DNA of 64,000 nt from Acidobacteriota bacterium (GTDB lineage Bacteria; Acidobacteriota; Thermoanaerobaculia; Gp7-AA8), in assembly GCA_016184115.1 (NCBI GenBank), contig JACPDH010000039.1, forward strand, positions 1 through 64,000, read 5' to 3'. Both the position numbers and the translations under genes were made by a program. Below are positions 28,624 to 37,844 of this stretch, one piece after another (the first letter of the stretch is position 1; every line of letters begins with the position of its first letter). The notes beneath the pieces are model-generated. The model had not been told where the DNA came from. It made no database searches and saw only the letters and a list, made by a program, of their open reading frames with translations.

Positions 28624-29760
28624 ATGGGTATTTCGGGCAACCTCCGCACGATGTCGCCGGGCGATCTGCTCCAGTGGCTGAACTTCGCGCAAAAGACGGG
28701 CACTCTCGTGCTGACCGCGGGCGGCGTCGAGAAAAAGATATTTTTCCGCGAAGGGCGGGTGATCTCGTCCGCCTCGACTGACCCGCGTGAGTACCTGGGC
28801 CAGTTTTTGATGAGCCATGGCTACATCACCGAGGAGCAGCTCACGCAGGCGATGAAAGAGCAGGCGCGCTCGAAGCGACTGCTCGGTCGCATTCTCGTCG
28901 ACCTCGGTGTAGTCCCGGAAAAGGAGCTCGGCCGCCTGATGCGCGAGAAGGCGGAAGAGTCGATCTACGAGATCTTCCTCTGGAAAGAGGCTGAGTTTCA
29001 CTTCATCGATAACGAATTGCCCAACATGGAGATGGTCCCGTTACAGGTGGACGTTACCGGGATCATCATGGAGGGAGCGCGCCGGATCGACGAATGGAAG
29101 CGGATCAGCCGGCTGATTCCGGGGCGCGACGCGATTCCCGAAGCGCTCGCACCGATCGATACTGCAGAGCTTCCCGATGTGAATCGCAGGATCATCGAGG
29201 CCGTCAACGGGCACCGATCGATCGAGGAACTGATCCTGGAAAGCCGATCGTCGCACTTCAAGGTCGCGCGGACGATCTACGTTTTTCTCGAGGCGGGACA
29301 AATGCACCTCGTGAAGCGCGTCAAGGCGCCAGAAGGGCGTACCGTGAGCGCCGAGATTCGTGCAGTTCGCACGGAAGCGGACGAAATCGCGTCGCTGCTC
29401 GGCCACGCGCAGGAGGCGCTCAGAGCGGGGGATTTCGACAAGACTCTACGAATGCTGAAAGCGGCGCAGAACGTCGATCCGACCGACGCGAAGATCGCGA
29501 GTGCGTTGAAAGGCACCGCCACCGTCATCATGAACGCCCTCGAGGCGGAAGGCGTCGTCGCGAAGAAGGTTCCTCGGCTCGTGAAGACGATCGACGAGAT
29601 CAGTCAGATGAATTTCACGCCTAACGAAGGATTCATGATCTCGCGAATCAACGGTACGTGGGACATCGGATCGATCGTCAAGATCAGCCCGTTGCGCGAA
29701 ATCGACTCGTTGCTGATCTTCCGCAAGCTCCAGCGCGACGGGATCGTGAAGCTGACGTAA
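28624..29760 (+). CDS. PATAN (DUF4388) domain protein
   Basis: 378 aa, cytoplasmic. Residues 1-100 are a PATAN/DUF4388 domain: ISGNLRTMSPGDLLQWLNFAQKTGTLVL, then KKIFFREGRVISSASTDPREYLGQFL. A second alpha-rich part (ITEEQLTQAMKEQARSKRLLGRILVDLG) resembles GspE N-terminal-like segments. The C-terminal third has a coiled/TPR-like part (ALRAGDFDKTLRMLKAAQNVDPTD) and a final DNA-binding-like helix pair. PATAN proteins act as connector modules in gliding and signalling systems. A paralogue lies at 36705. It diverges from the kinase gene, which suggests shared regulation. Confidence 0.75.
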   Translation: MGISGNLRTMSPGDLLQWLNFAQKTGTLVLTAGGVEKKIFFREGRVISSASTDPREYLGQFLMSHGYITEEQLTQAMKEQARSKRLLGRILVDLGVVPEKELGRLMREKAEESIYEIFLWKEAEFHFIDNELPNMEMVPLQVDVTGIIMEGARRIDEWKRISRLIPGRDAIPEALAPIDTAELPDVNRRIIEAVNGHRSIEELILESRSSHFKVARTIYVFLEAGQMHLVKRVKAPEGRTVSAEIRAVRTEADEIASLLGHAQEALRAGDFDKTLRMLKAAQNVDPTDAKIASALKGTATVIMNALEAEGVVAKKVPRLVKTIDEISQMNFTPNEGFMISRINGTWDIGSIVKISPLREIDSLLIFRKLQRDGIVKLT

Positions 29761-29784
29761 GGGAACCAGGCTCGAGGCAGGTGG

Positions 29785-29963
29785 CTGTTGGTTGTTGGTT
29801 GTTGGTTGTTAGTTGTTAGCTGTTGGTTGTTAGACCAGTTTGGAAGGCTGCAGCTTCCTTGCTGTTTGCAGGAGCTCAATGCAACCGCTACAACTCCTGC
29901 AGCTATTCACGTTCGTCTAACAACTAACAACCAACAACTAACAACCAACAACTAACAACCAAC
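29785..29963. repeat. Heptad-word hairpin element A (GGTTGTT/AGTTGTT)
   Basis: Left arm 29785-29833 is a run of 7-nt words GGTTGTT, AGTTGTT, AGCTGTT. The right arm 29916-29963 carries the complementary words (AACAACC, AACAACT) so the two can pair for about 45 nt. The 82-nt centre has its own hairpins: GGAAGGCTGCAGCTTCC and TGCAGGAG pairing with CTCCTGCA. It sits between convergent genes, 24 nt after the PATAN stop and 21 nt from the ybeY stop. Confidence 0.85.
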
Positions 29964-29984
29964 TGCTCTGGCCCCTGGCCCGCC

Positions 29985-30446
29985 TTACTCCAGCCCGACC
30001 TTCGCCCGGATCTTCCTTTCGAGCGCGTTCATTGCGCCGTCGTCGGTCTCGTGATCGTAGCCGAGCGCGTGGATGAGTCCGTGCAGCAGCAGGTAGCGAA
30101 TCTCGGTGGCGAGGGCGTGTCGCTCCTCCCGCGCCTGTTTCCGCGCCTGAGGAATCGAGATCACGATCTCCCCGAGCGAATGGTCTCCGACGCCGGCGGT
30201 GTCGATGTCGATTCCTTCGAAGGTCAAAACGTCGGTCGTACCGTCCTTGCGCCGGAAGTCGCGATTGAGCTTGCGCATCGCGGCGTCGTCGACGAAGGCG
30301 ATCGAGACTTCGTCGACTCGTCTGGAAACGGCACCTGAGGCCTCGAGGCGCGCGAGGCAGCGGCGAACGAACGTGCCGATCGCGGCGCGAGGGAGGCCGC
30401 GGACAGCAGCCCCGGAGACGTCGACCTCAGTTCCTGCTTTCGGCAT
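29985..30446 (-). CDS. ybeY: Endoribonuclease YbeY
   Basis: 153 aa zinc enzyme for 16S rRNA 3'-end maturation and ribosome quality control. The zinc motif is HGLIHALGYDHETD (HGxxHxxGYDH). The family segments FVDDAAMRKLNRDFRRKDGTTDVLTF and LGEIVISIPQA are also present. Its start overlaps the end of phoH by 20 nt, the usual phoH-ybeY coupling. Last gene of the seven-gene minus-strand operon. Confidence 0.95.
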   Translation of the reverse strand: MPKAGTEVDVSGAAVRGLPRAAIGTFVRRCLARLEASGAVSRRVDEVSIAFVDDAAMRKLNRDFRRKDGTTDVLTFEGIDIDTAGVGDHSLGEIVISIPQARKQAREERHALATEIRYLLLHGLIHALGYDHETDDGAMNALERKIRAKVGLE

Positions 30447-31464
30447 TCAGCTCCTCTCGCCTCCGCTCCTTCGCCGCCTTGTCTTCGCGTTCTCTACGGT
30501 CGTATGCGGTCACGATGCGGCCGACGAGCGGGTGACGCACGACGTCCTTGTCGGTGAACTGGAATACGTGGATTCCGTTCACGCCGCCGAGAACCTCGAC
30601 CGCGACCTGGAGTCCTGACTTCTTTCCTTCGGGGAGGTCGGTCTGCGTGACGTCGCCGGTGATTACGGCTTTGGACCCGAAGCCGAGACGCGTCAGGAAC
30701 ATCTTCATCTGTTCGGGCGTGGTGTTCTGCGCCTCGTCGAGGATGATGAACGCGTCGCTGAGCGTGCGTCCGCGCATGAAGGCGAGCGGCGCGATCTCGA
30801 TGACGTTGCGCTCGAGGAGCTTGGAGACCTTCTCGAACCCGATGAGGTCATAGAGCGCGTCGTAGAGCGGGCGAAGGTACGGGTTGACCTTCTCCGCGAG
30901 GTCGCCTGGCAGAAAGCCGAGTTTCTCGCCAGCTTCGACCGCGGGACGGCAGAGGATGATGCGCTTGATCGTGCGGGCGTTCAGCGCGGAGGCAGCAACC
31001 GCGACGGCGAGAAACGTCTTTCCGGTACCCGCCGGGCCGAGGGAGAACGTCATGTCGTTCTCTTCGATCGCCTGCAGATACTGCTTCTGCGCGAGGTTTC
31101 GCGGAGTTGCGGCGCGACGTGTCGCGGCGCGGTCGCGGTCGTCGAGAAAGAACTCGACGAGGCTCGCTGCGGGGTCTTCACTCACGACGCGAACCGCGGT
31201 GATGATCTCGTTGCGTGTGACCGGGTAGCCGCGCTCGATGAGCGATTGCATCTCCGCCAGCACTTTTCCAGCGGCGCGAGAGTTGGGCTCGTCGCCGCGG
31301 AGAAAGAGCTCGCTTCCGCGTGCTGAGATTCGCACGCCGAAGGCGTCCTCGATGACGCGGAGATTCTCGTCGTGAATCCCGAACAGAGTGCTCGTCACGG
31401 AGCCTTCGCCGAGAACGATGCTGATTCCGCCTTGTTCCATCCCTCGCGTGTCATTCGATGCCAT
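30427..31464 (-). CDS. phoH: PhoH-like ATPase
   Basis: 345 aa. An N-terminal KH-like part is followed by the PhoH ATPase: AQKQYLQAIEENDMTFSLGPAGTGKT (Walker A), LCRPAVEAGEKLGFLPGDL, FMRGRTLSDAFIILDEAQNTT (Walker B) and ITGDVTQTDLP. Likely an RNA-linked ATPase/helicase working with YbeY. GAGGT lies 7 nt upstream of ATG 31464, and the rhodanese stop codon is immediately before it. Overlaps ybeY by 20 nt. Confidence 0.93.
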   Translation of the reverse strand: MASNDTRGMEQGGISIVLGEGSVTSTLFGIHDENLRVIEDAFGVRISARGSELFLRGDEPNSRAAGKVLAEMQSLIERGYPVTRNEIITAVRVVSEDPAASLVEFFLDDRDRAATRRAATPRNLAQKQYLQAIEENDMTFSLGPAGTGKTFLAVAVAASALNARTIKRIILCRPAVEAGEKLGFLPGDLAEKVNPYLRPLYDALYDLIGFEKVSKLLERNVIEIAPLAFMRGRTLSDAFIILDEAQNTTPEQMKMFLTRLGFGSKAVITGDVTQTDLPEGKKSGLQVAVEVLGGVNGIHVFQFTDKDVVRHPLVGRIVTAYDRREREDKAAKERRREELNAESRN

Positions 31465-31788
31465 CTAGTACCTCGGAGTGTTAGGCGAGACGGTGATCGA
31501 CCATCGGTCGATTCCACCTTCGAGTGATCGTGCGCGGATCCCTTGTTGACGAAGGAACAGCGCGGCCTGAAGTGATCGCATTCCGTGATGACAGTAGGTC
31601 ACGACCTCGCGGTCGCGCGGGATTTCCATGACTCGTGCGGGGATCGTCTGAAGTGTGATCAGCGTGCTGCCGTCGATGCTCGCGAGCTGAGTTTCCCACG
31701 CCTGGCGTACGTCGATGAGAAAGAGCTCCTCGTTCGCTTCGAGGCGAGCGGCGAGCTCGTCGCAGGCGATGTCGATGTCGTCGTTCAT
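31465..31788 (-). CDS. Single-domain rhodanese
   Basis: 107 aa sulfurtransferase-like domain. The active-site loop is VTYCHHGMRS with the catalytic Cys, and LIDVRQAWE and GIDRW match the conserved start and end. Short, cytoplasmic. Four-base overlap with rsmD and zero spacing to phoH place it firmly in the operon. Its partner is unknown; tRNA or rRNA sulfur modification is an inference from the neighbours. Confidence 0.85.
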   Translation of the reverse strand: MNDDIDIACDELAARLEANEELFLIDVRQAWETQLASIDGSTLITLQTIPARVMEIPRDREVVTYCHHGMRSLQAALFLRQQGIRARSLEGGIDRWSITVSPNTPRY

Positions 31789-32348
31789 GCGTCCGCCAGA
31801 TCGAAAAACGCGATCGCGACATTCCCGTAGCGCGCGTCGCGACGGAATCGGAGCCTCGTAAGCCCCACCTGCTCGAGCTCCAACGCGCCCGAGCGATGTT
31901 CGATCGCCACGATCGCGCCTTCCGCGAGAGGAACCGTTGCGTCGATCTCGAGGAGCGTCGCGACGTCGAGCTTCATGTCGTACGGTGGGTCTGCGTAGAC
32001 GAGATCGAATGGAGCGTCGAGCGCAACCGCGCGGAGCGTCTGCGGTAGCTGGCCGCAGCGAACGTCGAGTGGAATCTTCAGTGAGAGGGCCCGGCCGGCG
32101 AGGAGCGCCGTTCCCGTTCTCGATTCGTCGATCGCGACTGCGCTCGCCGCACCTCTCGAGAGCGCTTCGATCGAAAAGATCCCGGTTCCTGCGAAGAGGT
32201 CGAGGAAGCGCCCTCCCACGAGTCGGTCGCGCACGATATTGAAATACGCCTGTCGCGCGCGATCCGAAGTCGGCCTGACGTCTACACCTCTGGGCAGCTC
32301 GATCCGTCGCCCGCGAAGCAATCCTCCTGTCACTCGGACGCCCGACAT
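31785..32348 (-). CDS. rsmD: 16S rRNA (guanine966-N2)-methyltransferase
   Basis: 187 aa SAM-dependent methyltransferase. Motifs: GGLLRGRRIELP, RPTSDRARQAYFNIV, FLDLFAGTGIFSIEALSRGA (SAM binding) and the catalytic DLVYADPPYDM. The C-terminus matches family length. It overlaps the rhodanese gene by 4 nt and starts 3 nt after the gene upstream. Confidence 0.9.
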   Translation of the reverse strand: MSGVRVTGGLLRGRRIELPRGVDVRPTSDRARQAYFNIVRDRLVGGRFLDLFAGTGIFSIEALSRGAASAVAIDESRTGTALLAGRALSLKIPLDVRCGQLPQTLRAVALDAPFDLVYADPPYDMKLDVATLLEIDATVPLAEGAIVAIEHRSGALELEQVGLTRLRFRRDARYGNVAIAFFDLADA

Positions 32349-32351
32349 CGC

Positions 32352-33155
32352 TCAGTGGACGTCCCGTCCGAGCACCGCGTGGAAGTGAGTGAACACGTCC
32401 TTTGTCGCCACGAAAATCGTGATTGGCTCTTTCGTCGAGGTGAGCTCGAGCAGCGTTCCCTCGTTCTTGATCGCGGTGACCTTATAAAGCTTCTGATCCT
32501 CGCCGATGAGCTTGTCGCCGAGTCGAGGCTTGTAAACGATCATCGGGTTCGTCACTTCGCGATCTTCGGCGAGGATCCTTACGAGATCGTCGAGGACCGT
32601 TCGAAGCCGTTGCACTTCCGCCGGAAGGACCCGCGAGTTGGAGAATTCGATTCCCACCGGGGTTCCCTCGGGAAGATAGCGACGGATGAAGCCGGTGTCC
32701 TTCGAGATGGCAAGGCCCATGTCGCTCGTCGCGAGCATCTTCATCTGTTCAGGCGAGAGCATCTCGAGATAGACGTCGATCGCACCCGCCGGAAACACGA
32801 CGCGCTTTCGAAGGCGCGCACCTCCCGCTTGTACGTGTACGACGACGAGTCCTCCCTCGAAGAAGGAGATTCTCTGAAGCGAGCCCGAGGAGGCCGAGCC
32901 GTAGTCGAGCAGGGGGCGAGGGAGTCGTCCGTCGATCAGTTGTGAGCCAATCGCCGGCGCGGCGCCATTGAGCTCGGCGGTGTTGTAGTTTCGCGTGTCG
33001 AGCTTGTGCTCGTCAGGAGTCGGAATCGAGATTGCCGTGCCAAGCTCGGTCGGGACCGGGCTCTGCTGGGCAGCGGTGGGCGACGCGGAAGCGACTGCCG
33101 CAGTCGCCACGACTGCGGCGGCGAGCAGGAGCCTTCTGATGCGGTGGGCCGTCAT
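32352..33155 (-). CDS. Exported protein of unknown function
   Basis: 267 aa with a signal peptide (RRLLLAAAVVATAAVASA, cut near PTAAQQ). The mature part has a region PVGIEFSNSRVLPAEVQRLRTVLDDLVRIL and a C-terminal beta part (KLIGEDQKLYKVTAIKNEGTLLELTS) but no family I recognise. Start ATG 33155 overlaps the CCA-enzyme stop (ATGA). It lies in the middle of the RNA-processing operon, which is unexpected for an exported protein. Confidence 0.7.
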   Translation of the reverse strand: MTAHRIRRLLLAAAVVATAAVASASPTAAQQSPVPTELGTAISIPTPDEHKLDTRNYNTAELNGAAPAIGSQLIDGRLPRPLLDYGSASSGSLQRISFFEGGLVVVHVQAGGARLRKRVVFPAGAIDVYLEMLSPEQMKMLATSDMGLAISKDTGFIRRYLPEGTPVGIEFSNSRVLPAEVQRLRTVLDDLVRILAEDREVTNPMIVYKPRLGDKLIGEDQKLYKVTAIKNEGTLLELTSTKEPITIFVATKDVFTHFHAVLGRDVH

Positions 33156-34396
33156 TCCTTCCGGTCTTGCCCTCTAAGATAATCCAGCGCGGCTCGGCGT
33201 GCAAAAGCAGCCGCTTCGCCGGGAGCGATGGCACGGACGAAAAGTGCGCGGATCGTGGCGCGGATCGCCCTGCCGATCCAGGGACCTGGCGGCACGGCGA
33301 GCTCGGTCGCGCTCGAGACGATTCTTGTCGCGGCAGCCCGCTCGAAGCGCTCCACGAGCGGTCGTACCGCCGGCGCCACCAGTGCCGTAACAACCCGTTC
33401 CTCGGCCGTCATCGCCGAGAGTATGTCGAAGATCCCATCATCTTCAGTCAGCGCTTCGAGTGCGCGTGCGTTTCGCCGCGGATCGCGGGCGATCGATGCC
33501 AGCTGCTCGCGCGCGCGCTCGCGCATCGGCGCCATGGAGATCGCGCCAGGTTCGAGCGTGGCGCCCGCGAATGTGAGCGCGAGCCTAACCAGTGTGGCAT
33601 CGGCTCCTCGGCCGGAGAACGATTCACGTTCGCGCTCGAACCGCTCGAGCGCCGCAGCCTCAGCGGGGTCGGTCGGAATTCCGAGGATCGCCTCGAGCGC
33701 TCCGCTGCGCGCGATTGCGAGCAAGGCCGCGGCGCCGCCGCCGATTTCGTTGCTGGCGTGAATCAGCTCACGCCAGACTCGTTCCCTCGACACGGTGGCG
33801 AGTGCGTCGTGCGCGATCGCGTCTGCGAGCAGGTTGGCGGTCTTCGCTTCCCATCGGAGTCCCAGGCGCGAGGTGAAGCGGAGCCCGCGGAGGATGCGTG
33901 TTGGATCGTCGACGAAGCTCCGGTCATGGAGGACGCGCAGCAAGCCGCGTCGAAGGTCGTCGACGCCTCCCATCGGATCGACGAGCGTCCAGGTGAAGAT
34001 CTCGAGCGCGATCGCGTTGATCGAAAAATCGCGCCGCTGCAGGTCTTCCTCGATTGATGCAGGCTCCACGATCGGTAAGGCGCCCGGATGTGGGTAGCGC
34101 TCGCGTCGCGCTGTCGCGATGTCGATTTCCGCCGCATCGCGCGGTACGACCTTGAACGTCAGGAACGGTCCAGGTTGCCGGATCTCGCCGTCAGTCAGGG
34201 TGGCAAGCTCGCGCGCGATTTTCTCGGCGTCCCCCTCGATCGCGATGTCGAGGTCGCGCGGCGGCATGCCGCGAAGCATGTCGCGTACCGGGCCGCCGAC
34301 GAGAAACGCACGCGCGCCCGCGGCCCGCGCGGCGCCTTCGATGACGTCGATCGCGCGTCCAACGTTACCTCCTGGTCGCTCGACGGCCGCGTTCAT
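33152..34396 (-). CDS. CCA-adding enzyme / tRNA nucleotidyltransferase
   Basis: 414 aa class II nucleotidyltransferase: LVGGPVRDMLRG (residues about 33-44), catalytic RDLDIAIEGDA, RRERYPHPGALP and RRDFSINAIAL. The tail differs from the paralogue at 8284 and has no poly-Arg end, so tRNA CCA (or A) addition is more likely here. It overlaps the upstream glycosyltransferase-like gene and the downstream exported-protein gene by 4 nt each. Confidence 0.85.
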   Translation of the reverse strand: MNAAVERPGGNVGRAIDVIEGAARAAGARAFLVGGPVRDMLRGMPPRDLDIAIEGDAEKIARELATLTDGEIRQPGPFLTFKVVPRDAAEIDIATARRERYPHPGALPIVEPASIEEDLQRRDFSINAIALEIFTWTLVDPMGGVDDLRRGLLRVLHDRSFVDDPTRILRGLRFTSRLGLRWEAKTANLLADAIAHDALATVSRERVWRELIHASNEIGGGAAALLAIARSGALEAILGIPTDPAEAAALERFERERESFSGRGADATLVRLALTFAGATLEPGAISMAPMRERAREQLASIARDPRRNARALEALTEDDGIFDILSAMTAEERVVTALVAPAVRPLVERFERAAATRIVSSATELAVPPGPWIGRAIRATIRALFVRAIAPGEAAAFARRAALDYLRGQDRKE

Positions 34397-35247
34397 TTGC
34401 AGACCTCCCTGTAGGCGGCAGCGAGTGCCTCCCTGCGCCGCTCCGGCCGAAACATCTCGCGACGCGATGTGGCCGCGGCAAGGATGGGCTCCGCACGCTC
34501 CGGTTTGAAGAGCATCGTCACGATTGCGTGAGCCAGCTCATTGTGGTCGCCTTGCGGACAGAGCGCCGCAGCGCGCCCGTCGTCCGTGCGAAGGCGGTTT
34601 GCGGCCGTCCTCGCGGCGACGACGGGAAGGCCGAGCGCGAGCGCCTCACAGAGCTGACCGTCGAGCTCGTTTTCGTCCCCCGCGAGATCGATCCAGAGGT
34701 CGAGCTCCCGCATTTGACTGACGGAGGGAGGCGTGTCGAAGAGCGACCAGCGCACGTCGTCGCGGAATCGGCGGATACGCGCATCGACGAGGTCGCGCGT
34801 CGATGCGGTTCGAGCAGACTGGATATACGCGCCGACGCGAGGGTTTGCGCCAGTCGAGCGAGGCCGCGGTGGCACGAAGTACTCTTCGCCGACCGGCTCC
34901 GCGATCTCGTCGATCAGCGCTCGCGCCTGCGCAGGAGGGCGCCTGCCGAGAAGCGGGCGAGACGGCGAAAGCCGGCGGTCGGCCAGCCACGGCGATCCCG
35001 CCGCCCGGATGAGCCGATGAGGCACGGCGCCGAAGCCGTACACGTGCAGGATGTCGGGAGTGAAGTTGCGCAACTCGCGCGCGAGGTCGCCCTCCGAGCG
35101 CATTTCCGTGCCGGTGTCGGGCGCTCCCGTCAAGCTCCACGCGCGCTCCGTGCCATCCGACGAGGGATACCGGTCGAACCGGAAGCACTTGGTGTCGAAC
35201 GGAGAGGCGGAGGCGAGCAACAGGCGGGCGACGCGCATCGAGGTCAT
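34393..35247 (-). CDS. Glycosyltransferase-like protein (GT-B, family 1 type)
   Basis: About 284 aa from ATG 35247; ATG 35238 is the alternative and the frame is open to 35388. The C-terminal half resembles GT1/GT4 transferases: LWIDLAGDENELDGQLCEALALGLPVVAARTAANRLR followed by ALCPQGDHNELAHAIVTML matches the EGFGL...EAMAxGxPVVA... pattern of sugar-nucleotide binding. The N-terminal part has HVYGFGAVPHRLIRA, so it looks like a short GT-B protein. First gene of the seven-gene operon. The substrate is unknown. Confidence 0.6.
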   Translation of the reverse strand: MTSMRVARLLLASASPFDTKCFRFDRYPSSDGTERAWSLTGAPDTGTEMRSEGDLARELRNFTPDILHVYGFGAVPHRLIRAAGSPWLADRRLSPSRPLLGRRPPAQARALIDEIAEPVGEEYFVPPRPRSTGANPRVGAYIQSARTASTRDLVDARIRRFRDDVRWSLFDTPPSVSQMRELDLWIDLAGDENELDGQLCEALALGLPVVAARTAANRLRTDDGRAAALCPQGDHNELAHAIVTMLFKPERAEPILAAATSRREMFRPERRREALAAAYREVCK

Positions 35248-35341
35248 GGTAGCCCCAATCGAGAGAGAGGGGGCGCCGCGCGGGGCAGCGAGAGCCGGTT
35301 CTGGCCTGGAGTCCATATTACGGAAAGCGTTCGACTTACAG

Positions 35342-35347
35342 TAGAAT
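35342..35347 (+). promoter_or_regulatory. -10-like box for the diguanylate cyclase gene
   Basis: TAGAAT lies 21 nt before ATG 35369 in the divergent gap at 35248-35368. A weak -35 (TTACGG) is 18 nt upstream. Confidence 0.35.
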
Positions 35348-35368
35348 CGCGACTGCTGGTAACTCCGG

Positions 35369-36661
35369 ATGGATATTGGCGTATGCACCGATCGTGACGA
35401 GCTTCTCGGGAATCTCTCGGGGAAATGCCCGGAACACTCGTTCCGTCGGTGCGGTGAACGCGCGGACGCCGAGCTCCTGATCGTCGATCACATCACGATT
35501 GCCGCGATACCGAGTGGCGAGTCACTCTTCACCGTGCACGTCGGTGACAGCGAGCTCTGCCAGAGCGGCCCGAACGAAGTGTGGGTTACCGAGCACGAGA
35601 TCGTCGAGCACCCGCGCGCGGTGCTCGGCGCGGCTGAACGATTGGTTTCGTTGCGTCGTCGTCTGCTCGATCTCGAAGAGACGGCGGCAGCGGATGCGGA
35701 AGTCCGCAGCCTTCTCGCGGAGCCCGACCTCGAGACCTTTTGCCGGCGCGTCTCCGAGTCGCTTTCGCTCCATCTCCCGTTCACCACCGCGAGTTTCTAC
35801 TTTCACGATCCTCTCCGCGAGAGCTTCATTCGCGCCTGGAGCGCCGAAGAGGAGCCGCTCAGCGACGACCAGCTCGCGAGCGAAGTGCTCGAGAAGCTGC
35901 ACAATGCAGTCGGAGCGAAGCACCCTCACGTGTTGCTCGAGACGCTCGACGGAAAGGTCAGACTCGCGCTTCCGATCCTCGCGAACGAGGATTTGATCGG
36001 CGTGTTCGTTGGCCGGATGGAGCGCGGCATTCGCCTCAGCGATGGCGCGCTCGATGCGGCGACGCGCTACATCGCGTCGATCATTCCACTGATCGTGAAT
36101 GCACGACAGTTCAGCCAGAGCCGCGAGCTCGCGATGCGCGACGACCTAACCAAGGCGTACAACCGGCGCTTCTTCGAGAGCTATTTGGACGAAGAGATCG
36201 AGAGGACGCGCCGGTACGGGTCGGTCTTCAGCATCATCTTTCTCGACCTCGATGACCTGAAGAACATCAACAGCTCGCATGGGCATCTCACCGGTTCCCG
36301 CGTGCTGCAGGAAGTCGCGAAGCGCGTCCTGTCGGCGGTGCGCACGATCGACAAGGTCGTCCGATTCGGCGGCGACGAGTTCTGCATCATCCTTCCGGAG
36401 ACCGACAAAGATCAGGCGATGAGCGTGGCGATGCGCGTTCGCAAAGCGATGTCGGCCAGTCCCTTCGAGATCGACGACACTCTCGAGGTTCGGATTACGG
36501 CGAGTTTCGGGATCGCCACCTATCCGATCCACGCGCTCAGCAAGGATGGACTGATCCGCCAGGCCGACGAGGCGATGTACCGCGTGAAGTCGACCACGAA
36601 GAACGCGATCGGCGTGGCGGGCGAGCTCAATAGTGCGAGTCGCGCGGGAACCGGAGTGTGA
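35369..36661 (+). CDS. GAF-GGDEF diguanylate cyclase
   Basis: 430 aa cytoplasmic. Residues about 105-245 look like a GAF domain (FCRRVSESLSLHLPFTTASFYF). The cyclase domain starts at DDLTKAYNRRFF and has the active-site GGDEF at 334-338, preceded by the inhibitory-site motif RTID (325-328) at exactly the five-residue spacing used for product inhibition. So it should make c-di-GMP with feedback control. The first 100 residues (two CxxxxxC-type cysteines in GKCPEHSFRRCGE) are unrecognised. It heads a plus-strand run whose next gene is a PATAN protein. Confidence 0.92.
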   Translation: MDIGVCTDRDELLGNLSGKCPEHSFRRCGERADAELLIVDHITIAAIPSGESLFTVHVGDSELCQSGPNEVWVTEHEIVEHPRAVLGAAERLVSLRRRLLDLEETAAADAEVRSLLAEPDLETFCRRVSESLSLHLPFTTASFYFHDPLRESFIRAWSAEEEPLSDDQLASEVLEKLHNAVGAKHPHVLLETLDGKVRLALPILANEDLIGVFVGRMERGIRLSDGALDAATRYIASIIPLIVNARQFSQSRELAMRDDLTKAYNRRFFESYLDEEIERTRRYGSVFSIIFLDLDDLKNINSSHGHLTGSRVLQEVAKRVLSAVRTIDKVVRFGGDEFCIILPETDKDQAMSVAMRVRKAMSASPFEIDDTLEVRITASFGIATYPIHALSKDGLIRQADEAMYRVKSTTKNAIGVAGELNSASRAGTGV

Positions 36662-36704
36662 CCGGGCGAAGCGTCGTCACTCCTGACCGCTCCTTCTCAA
36701 CACC

Positions 36705-37844
36705 ATGTCTGAAGAGCTGACGATACAAGGATCCCTTTCCGAGACGACCGTACCCGATCTGTTTCGTACGGTCATTCGGAGCCGCGAGACGGCCGCCGTT
36801 TCGATCGCTTCGGAGTCGCGGCAGGATTCGTACTACTTCCTCGAAGGGCGGCTCGCGTACGCCTCGAGCAGCTCTCGCGATCTCGGGCTCGCTGACGTGC
36901 TCCTCACCGCCGGCGAGATCTCCATCGCGCAGTACGAGACCGCGATCGGCCGGGCGGGTGTGTCGCGGCGGATCGCGGATGTGCTGGTCGAGACAGGAGC
37001 GCTCGGCATCGAGGACCTCCCGCGCGCCTACGAGCTCCAGATCACCCGGATCGTCAATGACGCAATCTCCCTGGGCGACGGCGACTATACGATCGAGTTC
37101 ATCTCCGATTTTCCCTCCGAGCTGACTGTCGTTGCACTCGAGTCCGACAAGCTCATCCTCTCCGCGATTGGAGCGGTCGATCGATGGAGTCTCGTCGAAC
37201 GAGGCATCAGCAGCCTCGAGCGAGTCGTGCGTCAGGCGGAAGGCGCGGATGCGCGCGCCTTCGCGCTCGAGCTCTCCGAGGGGGAGAACCAGGTCTTTGG
37301 ACTCCTTTCCGAGCCGATGACGATCTCGGCCGCGTGTGAGCGGAGCTACCTGCCTAACTTCATCGTCTGCCGGACGATCTGGGCGCTTCTCGTCGCCGGC
37401 CTCGTCGACGACGTGCGGGAATCGACGGACGAATCGGGCTGGGAACGCCGCGAGCTCATTGCGACCGAGTACGAGCTCGAAGGGGAAGTGGAGCGTTACA
37501 ACACCGTTTTTCAGAGCTTCTTCGCGACCGTGTTCCAGCGAATCGGCGACTACGCGTACGATTTCGTCGATCGCGTCGTGACCCGTGTCTCCGCGACGAA
37601 TCTGAAATATCTGGCGGGGATGAGCATGGTTAACGAGGGAAGGATCGACGTCGACCAGCTGCTCACGAATCTCGGCCCAACCAGCGCGCACGAGAAGCGA
37701 CAGATCGTGCAGGACATGATGAACGAGATGTTCTACGGCTGGGTGCTCGAGCTCCGTACCGAGTTCGGCGACCAGTTCGACGCAGTGATCACCGCCGGCC
37801 AGGAGAAGATCCGCGGCCGAATGCCGGGAGCCAAATCCCAATGA
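36705..37844 (+). CDS. PATAN (DUF4388) domain protein
   Basis: 379 aa. Begins with a PATAN-like half-barrel: TIQGSLSETTVPDLFRTVIRSRETAAVSI and DSYYFLEGRLAYASSSSRDLGLADVL. A GspE-like helical segment follows (VSRRIADVLVETGALGIEDLPRAYELQITRIV). The C-terminal 150 residues are helical and unrecognised. It is a diverged paralogue of the protein at 28624. Its stop overlaps the next start (ATGA). Next to the GGDEF gene, it could relay c-di-GMP or light/redox input; inference only. Confidence 0.7.
   Translation: MSEELTIQGSLSETTVPDLFRTVIRSRETAAVSIASESRQDSYYFLEGRLAYASSSSRDLGLADVLLTAGEISIAQYETAIGRAGVSRRIADVLVETGALGIEDLPRAYELQITRIVNDAISLGDGDYTIEFISDFPSELTVVALESDKLILSAIGAVDRWSLVERGISSLERVVRQAEGADARAFALELSEGENQVFGLLSEPMTISAACERSYLPNFIVCRTIWALLVAGLVDDVRESTDESGWERRELIATEYELEGEVERYNTVFQSFFATVFQRIGDYAYDFVDRVVTRVSATNLKYLAGMSMVNEGRIDVDQLLTNLGPTSAHEKRQIVQDMMNEMFYGWVLELRTEFGDQFDAVITAGQEKIRGRMPGAKSQ

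Noticed and set aside
29785-29963. Riboswitch or tRNA-like RNA in element A centre
   Set aside because: The stems match no riboswitch or tRNA pattern I know, and the location between convergent 3' ends does not suit a leader element.
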